Positions 43,499 to 52,743 are shown, numbered from the stretch's first letter. The stretch is DNA of 64,000 nucleotides from Streptomyces sp. SID8374 (GCF_009865135.1 NZ_WWGH01000001.1:4774001-4838000); one strand, 5' to 3'. Program-made: numbers and translations. Notes: generated from the sequence alone by a model not told the origin.

Positions 43499-43840
43499 TC
43501 AGGTCGGGCGTGAGCCCGTGGTGGTGGCGGTGGCGCCCGAGGGCGCCGCGGTGATCAGCCGGGTCCTGGCCCGGCCCATGAGCTCTTCGCGCTCGTCCTC
43601 GGTCAGGCCGCCCCACACCCCGTAGGGCTCTCTGACGGCCAGGGCGTGGGCCGCGCACTCGGCGCGTACCGGGCACCGCATGCACACCTCCTTCGCGGAG
43701 GTCTCGCGAGCGCTGCGGGCGGCGCCGCGCTCACCTTCGGGATGGAAGAACAGGGAGCTGTCGACGCCTCGGCAGGCGGCGAGCAGCTGCCAGTCCCACA
43801 GGTCTGCGTTGGGTCCGGGAAGGCGGGAGAAATCTGCCAT
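43499..43840 (-). CDS. WhiB-family iron-sulfur regulator
   Basis: 113 residues from ATG 43840 (GAGGGG site, 9-base spacing). Four cluster Cys at 23, 53, 56 and 62, plus the GVWGGLTEDERE turn. These proteins bind a [4Fe-4S] cluster and act through region 4 of the main sigma factor. Neighbour of bldM; the position matches whiB3 of Mycobacterium. Confidence 0.93.
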   Translation of the reverse strand: MADFSRLPGPNADLWDWQLLAACRGVDSSLFFHPEGERGAARSARETSAKEVCMRCPVRAECAAHALAVREPYGVWGGLTEDEREELMGRARTRLITAAPSGATATTTGSRPT

Positions 43841-44291
43841 TGCGCTTGTCCCCTCGAAGCCGTGCTGCGTCGGAAGCGGCATCCTCGACCGCCGGTGAAC
43901 CGGCGATCCGTGATCGGCGATCGTCTCTTCGGTGACCTGAGTCTCGACCGTACATCTGCGGTGCTAGTAGATGTAAATATGACTGTTTGCGAATCTAGCC
44001 ACAGACACCCTCAAAAGGGAAGAAATCTCGCCAAATAGGGCAAGCCAGGGAGTGAAGATTCGGTTGACGGGTGAATCACCCGCGTCGCTCTCCTCCGTGT
44101 GCGGGCCCTCACGTAGAGTGCCGAACCCGAAGGTCCGACCCGTAACTCTTTCGAGTGACCATCGTTAAGAGGGCGGATGCGGTTGACGGAGAACGAGCTC
44201 GGGCACATGTCCGAAGGGGTCAACCGCACAGGTGACGACTTGTATCAGCCTGGAGGCTCAAGGTGACGCGCATCAGCTGCGGAGGACGGTC
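43841..44291. other. 450-bp regulatory gap between whiB-like gene and bldM
   Basis: No gene seen. It contains the sigma-BldN-type promoter and a 15-bp near-palindrome (44068-44082, CGGGTGAATCACCCG), both likely regulatory. AT-rich stretches near 43960-44035 probably include the wbl promoter, which I cannot define further. Confidence 0.55.
44141..44168 (+). promoter_or_regulatory. Sigma-BldN-type promoter of bldM
   Basis: CGTAAC (44141-44146), 16-bp spacer, CGTTAA (44163-44168). This fits the recalled sigma-BldN consensus (CGTAAC-N16-CGTTGA), and bldM is a known sigma-BldN target in S. coelicolor. The start codon is 124 bp further downstream. Confidence 0.75.
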
Positions 44292-44903
44292 ATGACATCT
44301 GTGCTCGTCTGCGACGACTCCCCGCTCGCCCGAGAAGCGCTCCGTCGCGCGGTGGCCACCGTGCCCGGTGTCGAGCGCGTGACCACGGCGGCCAACGGCG
44401 AGGAAGTCCTCCGCCGCTGGGGGGCCGACCGTTCGGACCTGATTCTGATGGACGTACGCATGCCCGGTCTGGGGGGTGTGGAGACGGTCCGGCGGCTGCT
44501 CTCCGCCGACCCCGGGGCCCGGATCATCATGCTGACCGTCGCCGAGGACCTGGACGGGGTCGCGCTCGCGGTCGCCGCCGGTGCCCGCGGCTATCTGCAC
44601 AAGGACGCCTCCCGCGCCGAGCTGCGGGCCACCGTCACCCAGGCGCTGGCCGACCCGACGTGGCGGCTCGCCCCGCGCCGGCTGCGGTCCGCCGAGATGG
44701 GCGCGGCCCCCACGCTCACCGCGCGCGAGATCCAGGTGCTCGAAGGCATGAGCCACGGCCGCTCCAACGCGGAGATCGGCCGTGAGCTGTTCCTCTCCGA
44801 GGACACGGTCAAGACCCACGCCAGGCGGCTGTTCAAGAAGCTCGGGGCCTCGGACCGCGCCCATGCGGTGGCCCTGGGCTTCCGCTGGGGGCTGGTCCGC
44901 TGA
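44292..44903 (+). CDS. bldM: Developmental response regulator BldM
   Basis: 203 residues, matching BldM length, with GGAGGA before ATG 44292. Receiver domain with VLVCDDSPLAREALRR and the phosphoacceptor-type Asp54 in LILMDVRMPGLGG. The C-terminal LuxR-type HTH has TAREIQVLEGMSHGRSNAEI and EDTVKTHARRLFKKLGA. Orphan regulator; in other Streptomyces it acts as a homodimer on early aerial-growth genes and with WhiI on late ones. Confidence 0.95.
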   Translation: MTSVLVCDDSPLAREALRRAVATVPGVERVTTAANGEEVLRRWGADRSDLILMDVRMPGLGGVETVRRLLSADPGARIIMLTVAEDLDGVALAVAAGARGYLHKDASRAELRATVTQALADPTWRLAPRRLRSAEMGAAPTLTAREIQVLEGMSHGRSNAEIGRELFLSEDTVKTHARRLFKKLGASDRAHAVALGFRWGLVR

Positions 44904-44921
44904 CGCCCGGCCCGGACCGCC

Positions 44922-44947
44922 CCCGTCCGCAGAGCGGCGGACGGGGC
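44922..44947. terminator. Hairpin after bldM
   Basis: CCCCGTCCGC (44922-44931) pairs perfectly with GCGGACGGGG (44938-44947) over a 6-base loop, shortly after the bldM stop. Confidence 0.75.
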
Positions 44948-45091
44948 GACGGGACGGGTCACCAGCGGTACGACCCCGGATCCGGGTGCCCGCCGACGGC
45001 GCCATGTGACGCTTCCCGGCCGATGACGCATCCTTGAGTCGTGGAGTTCCTCAGGAACGATTCGGTCGAGCGGAAGGGGAGGGCGCAGGAC

Positions 45092-45757
45092 ATGACATCC
45101 GGCGCACCCGCTCATAACGCTTCGGTGCACAACTCGGGACGCGATGGAGCGGACCTTGCGGCATCAGGGCACCATGGTCCGATGCGCGAGGACGAGACCA
45201 CGGTGATCGGTGCACTCGTGCACCGTGCCGTCGACGGCGATGCGCAGGCCACCCACGATCTGCTCGCCCATGTCCACCCCCTCGCCCTGCGCTACTGCCG
45301 CGCCCGGCTCAACCGCCTGCCCGGTGATGCCCGTCACTTCGTGGAGGACCTCGCCCAGGAGGTCTGTGTCGCCGTGCTGATGGCGCTGCCGCGCTACAAG
45401 GACACCGGCAGGCCCTTCGAAGCCTTCGTCTTCGCCATCGCCGGCCACAAGGTCGCCGACCTCCAGCGCGCCGCGATGCGCCACCCCGGGTCGACCGCCG
45501 TCCCCTCCGACGAGATGCCCGAGCGCCCCGACGACTCCCTCGGCCCGGAGGAGCGCGCCCTGCTCAGCAGCGATGCCGCCTGGGCCAAGAAGCTCCTCGC
45601 CAACCTTCCGGAGAGCCAGCGCGAGCTGCTGGTCCTGCGGGTCGCGGTCGGGCTGACCGCCGAGGAGACCGGCCGGATGCTCGGGATGTCCCCGGGCGCG
45701 GTCCGGGTCGCCCAGCACCGCGCGCTCAGCCGGCTGCGGGCGCTGGCCGAGCAGTAG
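45092..45757 (+). CDS. ECF sigma factor (SigD-like)
   Basis: 221 residues from ATG 45092 (AAGGGGAGGG site). Region 2 FVEDLAQEVCVAVLMALPRY and EAFVFAIAGHKVADLQRAAM; region 4 GLTAEETGRMLGMSPGAVRV. The position between bldM/whiB-like and guaB is that of M. tuberculosis sigD. No anti-sigma gene next to it. The N-terminus is about 30 residues of Ala/Ser/His-rich linker. Confidence 0.9.
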   Translation: MTSGAPAHNASVHNSGRDGADLAASGHHGPMREDETTVIGALVHRAVDGDAQATHDLLAHVHPLALRYCRARLNRLPGDARHFVEDLAQEVCVAVLMALPRYKDTGRPFEAFVFAIAGHKVADLQRAAMRHPGSTAVPSDEMPERPDDSLGPEERALLSSDAAWAKKLLANLPESQRELLVLRVAVGLTAEETGRMLGMSPGAVRVAQHRALSRLRALAEQ

Positions 45758-45886
45758 CCGCGCCCCCGCAGGGTGTTCCGTAGAAAGCTACAGAACGCCC
45801 AACTGATCTTGATCGTGGAATGAGACACCCGTGGAGCCCGTTAGCATGGACATCCGCACCGATCAAGACCATTTGGGGAAGGTGTC

Positions 45887-47389
45887 ATGACTGCAAACGT
45901 CGACGGAGTGCCTGAGAAGTTCGCGACGCTCGGGCTGACATACGACGACGTGCTGCTGCTGCCGGGCGCGTCAGAGGTCCTGCCCAACGCGGTCGACACC
46001 TCGTCCCTCATCTCGCGCAACGTACGGGTGAACATCCCCCTGCTCTCGGCCGCCATGGACAAGGTGACCGAGTCCCGGATGGCCATCGCGATGGCCCGTC
46101 AGGGCGGCGTCGGCGTGCTGCACCGCAACCTCTCGATCGAGGACCAGGTCAACCAGGTCGACCTGGTCAAACGGTCCGAGTCCGGGATGGTCACCGACCC
46201 GATCACCGTGCACCCCGACGCCACCCTCGGCGAGGCGGACGCGCTCTGCGCGAAGTTCCGCATCAGCGGCGTGCCGGTCACCGACGCCGCGGGCAAGCTC
46301 CTGGGCATCGTGACCAACCGCGACATGGCCTTCGAGTCGGACCGCTCGCGCCAGGTGCGCGAGGTCATGACGCCGATGCCGCTCGTCACCGGCAAGGTCG
46401 GCATCTCCGGCGTGGAGGCCATGGAGCTGCTGCGCCGCCACAAGATCGAGAAGCTGCCGCTGGTCGACGACGCGGGCATCCTCAAGGGCCTCATCACGGT
46501 CAAGGACTTCAAGAAGGCCGAGCAGTACCCGAACGCGGCCAAGGACGCCGAAGGCCGGCTGCTGGTCGGCGCGGCCGTCGGCGCCAGCCCCGAGGCGCTG
46601 GACCGCGCCCAAGCGCTCGCCTCCGCCGGGGTCGACTTCCTGATCGTCGACACCTCGCACGGCCACAACAGCAACGCCCTCGACTGGATGGCGAAGATCA
46701 AGTCGAGTGTCCCCATCGACGTCATCGGGGGCAACGTCGCCACCCGCGACGGCGCCCAGGCGCTCATCGACGCCGGTGTCGACGGCGTGAAGGTCGGCGT
46801 CGGCCCCGGCTCCATCTGTACGACCCGTGTGGTCGCCGGTATCGGCGTCCCGCAGGTCACCGCGATCTACGAGGCCGCGCTCGCCGCCCGTGCCGCGGGC
46901 GTCCCGGTCATCGGCGACGGCGGCCTCCAGTACAGCGGCGACATCGGCAAGGCGCTCGCCGCCGGTGCCGACAGCGTCATGCTGGGCAGCCTCCTCGCGG
47001 GCTGCGAGGAGTCCCCGGGCGAGCTGATGTTCATCAACGGCAAGCAGTTCAAGTCGTACCGCGGCATGGGCTCGCTGGGCGCCATGCAGTCGCGCGGCCA
47101 GGGCCGTTCGTACTCCAAGGACCGCTACTTCCAGGCCGAGGTCTCCTCCGACGACAAGCTCGTCCCCGAGGGCATCGAGGGCCAGGTGCCCTACCGCGGC
47201 CCGCTGGCCAACGTCCTCCACCAGCTCGTCGGCGGCCTGCGCCAGACCATGGGCTACGTCGGCGCCGAGTCCGTCGACCAGATGGAGAGCAAGGGCCGCT
47301 TCGTACGGATCACCTCGGCGGGTCTCAAGGAGAGCCACCCGCACGACATCCAGATGACGGTGGAAGCACCGAACTACAGCCGGAAGTAA
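45887..47389 (+). CDS. guaB: IMP dehydrogenase
   Basis: 500 residues. The catalytic loop has GPGSICTTRVVAGIGVPQ with the Cys nucleophile; two CBS domains lie in the middle (residues about 95-215, such as MTPMPLVTGKVGISGVEA). The flap and dimer region GSLGAMQSRGQGRSYSKDRY is intact. It oxidises IMP to XMP, the committed step to GTP. Followed by guaB3 in the same direction. Confidence 0.97.
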   Translation: MTANVDGVPEKFATLGLTYDDVLLLPGASEVLPNAVDTSSLISRNVRVNIPLLSAAMDKVTESRMAIAMARQGGVGVLHRNLSIEDQVNQVDLVKRSESGMVTDPITVHPDATLGEADALCAKFRISGVPVTDAAGKLLGIVTNRDMAFESDRSRQVREVMTPMPLVTGKVGISGVEAMELLRRHKIEKLPLVDDAGILKGLITVKDFKKAEQYPNAAKDAEGRLLVGAAVGASPEALDRAQALASAGVDFLIVDTSHGHNSNALDWMAKIKSSVPIDVIGGNVATRDGAQALIDAGVDGVKVGVGPGSICTTRVVAGIGVPQVTAIYEAALAARAAGVPVIGDGGLQYSGDIGKALAAGADSVMLGSLLAGCEESPGELMFINGKQFKSYRGMGSLGAMQSRGQGRSYSKDRYFQAEVSSDDKLVPEGIEGQVPYRGPLANVLHQLVGGLRQTMGYVGAESVDQMESKGRFVRITSAGLKESHPHDIQMTVEAPNYSRK

Positions 47390-47404
47390 CACAGCGGCGC
47401 GCGG

Positions 47405-47442
47405 CTGAGGGGCGGACCGGAGTTCCCGGTACCGCCCCTCAG
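47405..47442. terminator. Hairpin between guaB and guaB3
   Basis: CTGAGGGGCGG (47405-47415) pairs with CCGCCCCTCAG (47432-47442), with extra inner pairing. This implies guaB and guaB3 are at least partly separate units. Confidence 0.7.
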
Positions 47443-47495
47443 GTGCGTGTCGGGGATACTGGTCAGCGCAGACGTAGAGGGAAAGGCCACACATC

Positions 47496-48620
47496 GTGAC
47501 TGAGATCGAGATCGGGCGCGGCAAGCGCGGCCGCCGGGCTTACGCATTCGACGACATCGCTGTCGTACCGAGCCGCCGCACCCGGGACCCGAAGGAGGTC
47601 TCGATCGCCTGGCAGATCGACGCCTACCGTTTCGAGCTGCCGTTCCTGGCCGCTCCCATGGACTCCGTGGTCTCCCCGCAGCACGCCATCCGCATCGGTG
47701 AGCTCGGCGGCCTGGGCGTCCTCAACCTGGAAGGGCTCTGGACCCGGCACGCCGACCCGCAGCCGCTGCTGGACGAGATCGCCGAGATGCCGGTCGACTC
47801 CGCGACCCGCCGGCTCCAAGAGATCTACTCCGCCCCCATCCAGGAGGAGCTGATCGGGCAGCGCATCAAGGAGGTGCGCGACTCCGGTGTCGTCACCGCC
47901 GCCGCGCTCTCCCCGCAGCGCACCGCCCAGTTCTCCAAGGCCGTCGTCGACGCCGGGGTGGACATCTTCGTCATCCGCGGTACGACGGTCTCCGCCGAGC
48001 ACGTCTCGGGCGCGGCCGAGCCGCTCAACCTGAAGCAGTTCATCTACGAGCTGGACGTCCCGGTCATCGTCGGCGGCTGCGCCACGTACACCGCGGCCCT
48101 GCACCTGATGCGCACCGGCGCGGCCGGTGTCCTCGTCGGCTTCGGCGGCGGCGCCGCGCACACCACGCGCAACGTCTTCGGCATCCAGGTCCCGATGGCC
48201 ACCGCCGTCGCGGACGTGGCCGGCGCCCGCCGCGACTACATGGACGAGTCCGGCGGCCGGTACGTGCACGTCATCGCCGACGGCGGCGTCGGCTGGTCGG
48301 GCGACCTGCCGAAGGCCATCGCCTGCGGTGCGGACGCCGTGATGATGGGCTCCCCGCTGGCCCGCGCGACGGACGCGCCGGGCCGCGGCCGCCACTGGGG
48401 CATGGAGGCCGTCCACGAGGACGTGCCGCGCGGCAAGCTGGTCGACCTCGGCTCGGTCGGGACGACCGAGGAGGTCCTCACCGGCCCCTCGCACACCCCG
48501 GACGGATCGATGAACATCTTCGGCGCCCTGCGCCGCGCGATGGCCACCACCGGCTACAGCGACCTGAAGGAGTTCCAGCGCGTCGAGGTGACGGTGGCGG
48601 ACTCCCAGCACCGCCGCTGA
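47496..48620 (+). CDS. guaB3: GuaB3-family IMP dehydrogenase-related protein
   Basis: 374 residues, shorter than GuaB and lacking CBS domains. The barrel motifs remain (AAPMDSVVSPQHAIRIGELG, ADGGVGWSGDLPKAIACGAD), but the active-site loop reads FGGGAAHTTRNVFGI, with no Cys at the position of GuaB's Cys in SICTTR. Family members in actinobacteria and cyanobacteria have debated roles (IMP dehydrogenase has been reported in cyanobacteria). The role here is open. Confidence 0.85.
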   Translation: MTEIEIGRGKRGRRAYAFDDIAVVPSRRTRDPKEVSIAWQIDAYRFELPFLAAPMDSVVSPQHAIRIGELGGLGVLNLEGLWTRHADPQPLLDEIAEMPVDSATRRLQEIYSAPIQEELIGQRIKEVRDSGVVTAAALSPQRTAQFSKAVVDAGVDIFVIRGTTVSAEHVSGAAEPLNLKQFIYELDVPVIVGGCATYTAALHLMRTGAAGVLVGFGGGAAHTTRNVFGIQVPMATAVADVAGARRDYMDESGGRYVHVIADGGVGWSGDLPKAIACGADAVMMGSPLARATDAPGRGRHWGMEAVHEDVPRGKLVDLGSVGTTEEVLTGPSHTPDGSMNIFGALRRAMATTGYSDLKEFQRVEVTVADSQHRR

Positions 48621-48623
48621 CCG

Positions 48624-48645
48624 CTCGCAGATATCTCGCAGATAT
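48624..48645. repeat. 11-bp tandem repeat after the guaB3 stop
   Basis: CTCGCAGATAT is present twice in direct tandem (48624-48634, 48635-48645), 3 bp after the stop codon, just before the terminator. Confidence 0.7.
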
Positions 48646-48646
48646 A

Positions 48647-48686
48647 CGGAAGGGCCCGTACCGCCACGGCGGTACGGGCCCTTCCG
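48647..48686. terminator. Strong bidirectional hairpin after guaB3
   Basis: A perfect 19-bp stem (48647-48665 with 48668-48686) with an AC loop centre lies between convergent genes. It is the best terminator in the window. Confidence 0.9.
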
Positions 48687-48703
48687 CCTGCCTCTGCCGG
48701 GGG

Positions 48704-49327
48704 TCAGCCCGCCTTCTTGGCGCCGCCGATCGCGGCGATCGCGCCGAGGGCGATGAAGAGGTACCGCATGAAGTCGGCCTCTTCCTTCCAGACCCGGGTC
48801 ACGGTGTCGAAGTGGTCGAGGAAGACCTCGGAGAACGGCACCCGGGCGGCTTCCGCCATCATCATCCCGTAGGCGATGAGCTGGCCGAAGTAGACGGCGC
48901 CGATGGAGAAGACGGCGGCTGCGGCGATGGTCACCGGGTTGGCGCCGCCGAGCTTGGCCGCCGCGAAGCCGACGAGGAAGCCGACGCCGACCGCCGCGTA
49001 ACCGATCTCGCGCTCGATCGACCCGAGGAGCACGCCGTACAGGATGCTTGCGACGATCGCCGCGCCGAGGGCCACCAGCACACCGACGGCGAGGTTGTTG
49101 CGGGCCGAGGGAGCCGGGGTGAAGGGGGCGCCGCCGAACGGGGCGGGCTGGCCCTGCGGGTTCCCGAAGGGGTTGCCGGTGGGCGCCGGGGGCTGGTCGC
49201 CGTAGGGGTTGCCCGTGGGGGCGGCGGGGGCGGGGGCGCCCGGCCCGGCCGCGTACGGGTTGCCGTCTACGGGCTGGCCGCCGTACGGCTGCTGGGGCTG
49301 GTTCGGCGGCTGCACGGGCTGGCTCAC
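48704..49327 (-). CDS. Pro-rich membrane protein, hypothetical
   Basis: 207 residues from GTG 49327 (GGGGGAG upstream). A 75-residue Pro/Gln/Gly/Tyr-rich cytoplasmic N-terminus has repeated GNPYGDQ / GNPFGNP units. Three to four transmembrane helices follow (AVGVLVALGAAIVASILYGV, ANPVTIAAAAVFSIGAVYFG) and the end is short and charged. Unrecognised family. Confidence 0.75.
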   Translation of the reverse strand: MSQPVQPPNQPQQPYGGQPVDGNPYAAGPGAPAPAAPTGNPYGDQPPAPTGNPFGNPQGQPAPFGGAPFTPAPSARNNLAVGVLVALGAAIVASILYGVLLGSIEREIGYAAVGVGFLVGFAAAKLGGANPVTIAAAAVFSIGAVYFGQLIAYGMMMAEAARVPFSEVFLDHFDTVTRVWKEEADFMRYLFIALGAIAAIGGAKKAG

Positions 49328-49435
49328 GGTGGGTCTCCCCCTGGGGCGAAATGCGCATGCGCGTACTTGACGCGAACATGTGTGCGCTCTGTGACGCCGC
49401 ACGGTAGCAGTACGCACCGGAATTGGTCACTAGCA

Positions 49436-49525
49436 ATCCGGTGGCCGATACGCACACATCCTGGTGGCCGATACACGCGCGTCCTGATGGCCGACAGGGC
49501 GCACGTCCTGGTGGCCGGTACGTGC
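49436..49525. repeat. Four 22-24-bp repeats after the sugar-dehydrogenase gene
   Basis: Copies of roughly TCCTGGTGGCCGATAC begin near 49436, 49458, 49481 and 49505, between the stop of the dehydrogenase gene (49528) and the divergent membrane protein gene. No coding sequence is seen in it. Confidence 0.75.
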
Positions 49526-49527
49526 CC

Positions 49528-50790
49528 TCAGAGCCGGTGTGCGGCCCCCGCCGGAGTGGCGCCCCGGGTGTCCAGGAGCAGCTGGGCCTTGACCGCCAGG
49601 CCCTGGAGGTCGTAGGTGCGGTGCTGCTGGAGCAGTACGGTCAGGTCGGCCGCGGCGGCCGCCTCGTACAGCGAGTCGGCGCGCGGGACGGGGCGTTCGC
49701 GCACCCGCCAGTCCAGGACGTGCGGGTCGTGGTAGCCGATCTGGGCGCCCATGTCCATCAGCCGGGTGGCGATCTCCCGGGCGGGCGCGGCCTCCTGGTC
49801 GGCGCTGTCCGGCTTGTAGGTGACGCCGAGCAGCAGGACGCGGGCGCCCCGGACGGACTTGCCGTGCTCGTTCAGCAGGGTGGCGCAGCGCTGGATGACG
49901 TAACTGGGCATCCGGTCGTTGATCTCCTGCGCCAGCGAGACCATCCGCAGCGGGTGGCCGGGCGTGCGGCTGCTGTACGGGAGGCAGCCCGGGTCCACCG
50001 GCACGCCGTGGCCGCCGACGCCGGGCCCGGGGCGGAAGGGCTGGAAGCCGAAGGGCTTGGTCTCGGCGCACCGGATGACGTCCCACAGGTCGACGCCCAG
50101 GTCGTGGCAGGCCACCGCCATCTCGTTGACCAGCGCGATGTTGACGTGCCGGAAGTTGGTCTCCAGCACCTTCGTCATCTCGGCCTCGCGCGGCCCCCGG
50201 GCCCGTACGACCTTGTCGGTGAGGCGCCCGTAGAAGGCGGCGGCCGACTCGGTGCAGGCGGAGGTGAGGCCGCCGATGACCTTGGGGGTGGAGGCGTAGG
50301 TGTGGGTGCGGTTGCCGGGGTCGAGGCGGCTGGGGGAGCAGGCGAGGTGGAAGTCGCGTCCGGCGGTGAGCCCGGAGCCCTCTTCGAGCAGGGGGCGCAG
50401 GAAGTTTTCGGTGGTGCCGGGCGGTACGGCGGATTCCAGCAGCACGGTGGTGTGCGGGCGCAGCCGGGCGGCCAGGGCGCGGGCGGCGTCGCCGAGGGCG
50501 GTGAGGTCGACGGTGCGGTCGGGGCCGAGGGGGGTGGGGGAGCAGATCACGGCGGTACGGACCCGGCCCAGCTCGGCGGCGCTGGTGGTGGGGCGGAAAC
50601 CGCCGGAGAGCATGCGGCGGATGTCGGACGCGGTGAGGGAGCCCTCGACGGGGGTGCGGCCCGCGCGTAGCTCGGCGCAGGGGCGTGGGTCGGTGTCGTA
50701 GCCGACGGTGTCGATCCCGGCGGCCACGGCGGCCTGCACGAGAGGGAGGCCGAGGTGGCCGAGTCCGATGACGGCGAGGTCTGCGGGCAT
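49528..50790 (-). CDS. UDP-sugar dehydrogenase-like protein lacking the catalytic cysteine
   Basis: 420 residues. Rossmann start LAVIGLGHLGLPLVQAA; later TKVLETNFRHVNIALVNEMA and KPFGFQPFRPGPGVGGHGVP. In true dehydrogenases of this family the loop is GxGxGGHC or GGSC with a catalytic Cys; here it is GGHGVPVD with a Cys only several residues later (DPGC). The C-terminal domain VLLLGVTYKPDSAD is intact. It may bind nucleotide sugars without oxidising them to the acid. Confidence 0.8.
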   Translation of the reverse strand: MPADLAVIGLGHLGLPLVQAAVAAGIDTVGYDTDPRPCAELRAGRTPVEGSLTASDIRRMLSGGFRPTTSAAELGRVRTAVICSPTPLGPDRTVDLTALGDAARALAARLRPHTTVLLESAVPPGTTENFLRPLLEEGSGLTAGRDFHLACSPSRLDPGNRTHTYASTPKVIGGLTSACTESAAAFYGRLTDKVVRARGPREAEMTKVLETNFRHVNIALVNEMAVACHDLGVDLWDVIRCAETKPFGFQPFRPGPGVGGHGVPVDPGCLPYSSRTPGHPLRMVSLAQEINDRMPSYVIQRCATLLNEHGKSVRGARVLLLGVTYKPDSADQEAAPAREIATRLMDMGAQIGYHDPHVLDWRVRERPVPRADSLYEAAAAADLTVLLQQHRTYDLQGLAVKAQLLLDTRGATPAGAAHRL

Positions 50791-51036
50791 GTCGAAGGCC
50801 GCCTTCCCTAAGACCGGAGTGCGAAAAGCGCAACCGCTGTGGACAGTGCAATGTCAGACTAGGCGTAAATATGACCTATATGTCGCATTGTGTGACGCCT
50901 GTCGCCCGGGTGTTGTCCACAGGCGGTGGCTGAAGTCGGGGAGCGCGGACAGAATCGAGGAGTGGACACGGGCGGCCGGCCCCTCGGCCGGGTGGCACTC
51001 CCGTGTCCGACCACCCCGATCCACCGGGAGGCAGCA

Positions 51037-52743
51037 GTGAGGACAGCGACACTGGGACCCGCCGAGCGCACCACCGCGCTCGCCGCCATGGCCGAGCGTG
51101 AACTGGACGTGCTGGTCGTGGGGGCGGGCGTCGTCGGCGCGGGCACGGCGCTGGACGCCGCCACCAGAGGACTCTCGACCGGCCTGGTCGAGGCGCGCGA
51201 CTGGGCGTCCGGCACATCCAGCAGGTCGAGCAAGCTGATCCACGGGGGGCTGCGCTATCTGGAGATGCTGGACTTCGCCCTCGTGCGCGAGGCGCTGAAG
51301 GAGCGCGGGCTCCTCCTGGAGCGGCTCGCCCCGCACCTGGTGAAGCCGGTGCCCTTCCTCTACCCGTTGCAGCACAAGGGCTGGGAGCGGTTCTACGCCG
51401 GGTCCGGCGTCGCGCTGTACGACGCGATGTCGGTCTCCTCGGGCCACGGCCGGGGTCTGCCCGTCCACCGCCACCTCACCCGCAAGCACGCCCTGCGCGT
51501 CGCCCCCGCGCTGAAGAAGGACGCCCTGGTCGGCGCCTTGCAGTATTACGACGCCCAGATGGACGACGCCCGCTTCGTCACCGAGCTGGTCCGCACCGCC
51601 GCCTCCTACGGGGCCCAGGTCGCCAACCGCGCCCGGGTGATCGGCTTCCTCCGCGAGGGCGAGCGGGTGGTGGGCGCCCTGGTGCAGGACGTCGAGGGCG
51701 GCAAGGAGTACGAGGTCCGGGCCAAGCAGGTCGTCAACGCGACCGGCGTATGGACGGATGACACCCAGGGGCTCATCAACGAGCGCGGACAGTTCCACGT
51801 CCGGGCCTCCAAGGGCATCCACCTGGTCGTCCCCAAGGACCGCATCCATTCCTCCACCGGCCTCATCCTGCGCACCGAGAAGTCCGTGCTCTTCGTGATC
51901 CCCTGGGGCAGGCACTGGATCATCGGCACCACGGACACCGACTGGGACCTGGACAAGGCCCACCCGGCCGCCTCCAGCGCCGATATCGACTATCTGCTCG
52001 AACACGTCAACTCCGTCCTCAACACCCCGCTGACCAGGGACGACGTCCAAGGCGTCTACGCCGGGCTGCGCCCGCTGCTGGCCGGTGAGTCGGACGCCAC
52101 GAGCAAGCTGTCGCGCGAGCACACCGTCGCCCACCCCGCCCCCGGCCTCGTCGTCGTGGCGGGCGGCAAGTACACGACGTACCGGGTCATGGCCAAGGAC
52201 GCGGTGGACGAGGCGGTGCACGGACTCGACCAGCGGGTCGCCGCCTGCGTCACCGAGGACACCCCGCTGCTGGGCGCCGAGGGATACAAGGCCCTGTGGA
52301 ACGCGCGGGCCAGGATCGCGGCCCGCACCGGCCTCCATGTCGTCCGGGTGGAGCACCTGCTCAACCGGTACGGCTCAATGACGGAGGAAATTCTGGAACT
52401 GATCCTGGCCGACCCCACCCTGGGCGAACCGCTGCCGGCCGCCGACGACTATCTCCGCGCCGAGATCGTCTACGCCGCCTCCCACGAGGGCGCCCGGCAC
52501 CTGGACGACGTCCTCACCCGGCGGACCCGGATCTCCATCGAGACCTTCGACCGGGGCACCCGCAGCGCCCGCCTCTGCGCGGAGCTGATGGCGCCGGTGC
52601 TGGGCTGGGACGAGGGGCAGATCGACCGGGAGGTGGAGCACTACGAGAAGCGGGTGGAGGCCGAGCGCGAGTCGCAGCGCCAGCCCGACGACCTCACCGC
52701 CGACGCGGCGCGGCTCGGTGCGCCGGACATCGTGCCGATCTAG
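51037..52743 (+). CDS. glpD: Aerobic glycerol-3-phosphate dehydrogenase
   Basis: 568 residues from GTG 51037 (GGGAGG). FAD motif VLVVGAGVVGAGTALDAATR, KLIHGGLRYLEMLDFALVRE and GGKYTTYRVMAKDAVDEAV identify GlpD. It oxidises glycerol-3-phosphate to dihydroxyacetone phosphate, feeding electrons to quinone. No glpF/glpK genes are next to it. The 246-bp gap before it is partly AT-rich and probably holds its promoter; nothing else was seen there. Confidence 0.96.
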   Translation: MRTATLGPAERTTALAAMAERELDVLVVGAGVVGAGTALDAATRGLSTGLVEARDWASGTSSRSSKLIHGGLRYLEMLDFALVREALKERGLLLERLAPHLVKPVPFLYPLQHKGWERFYAGSGVALYDAMSVSSGHGRGLPVHRHLTRKHALRVAPALKKDALVGALQYYDAQMDDARFVTELVRTAASYGAQVANRARVIGFLREGERVVGALVQDVEGGKEYEVRAKQVVNATGVWTDDTQGLINERGQFHVRASKGIHLVVPKDRIHSSTGLILRTEKSVLFVIPWGRHWIIGTTDTDWDLDKAHPAASSADIDYLLEHVNSVLNTPLTRDDVQGVYAGLRPLLAGESDATSKLSREHTVAHPAPGLVVVAGGKYTTYRVMAKDAVDEAVHGLDQRVAACVTEDTPLLGAEGYKALWNARARIAARTGLHVVRVEHLLNRYGSMTEEILELILADPTLGEPLPAADDYLRAEIVYAASHEGARHLDDVLTRRTRISIETFDRGTRSARLCAELMAPVLGWDEGQIDREVEHYEKRVEAERESQRQPDDLTADAARLGAPDIVPI

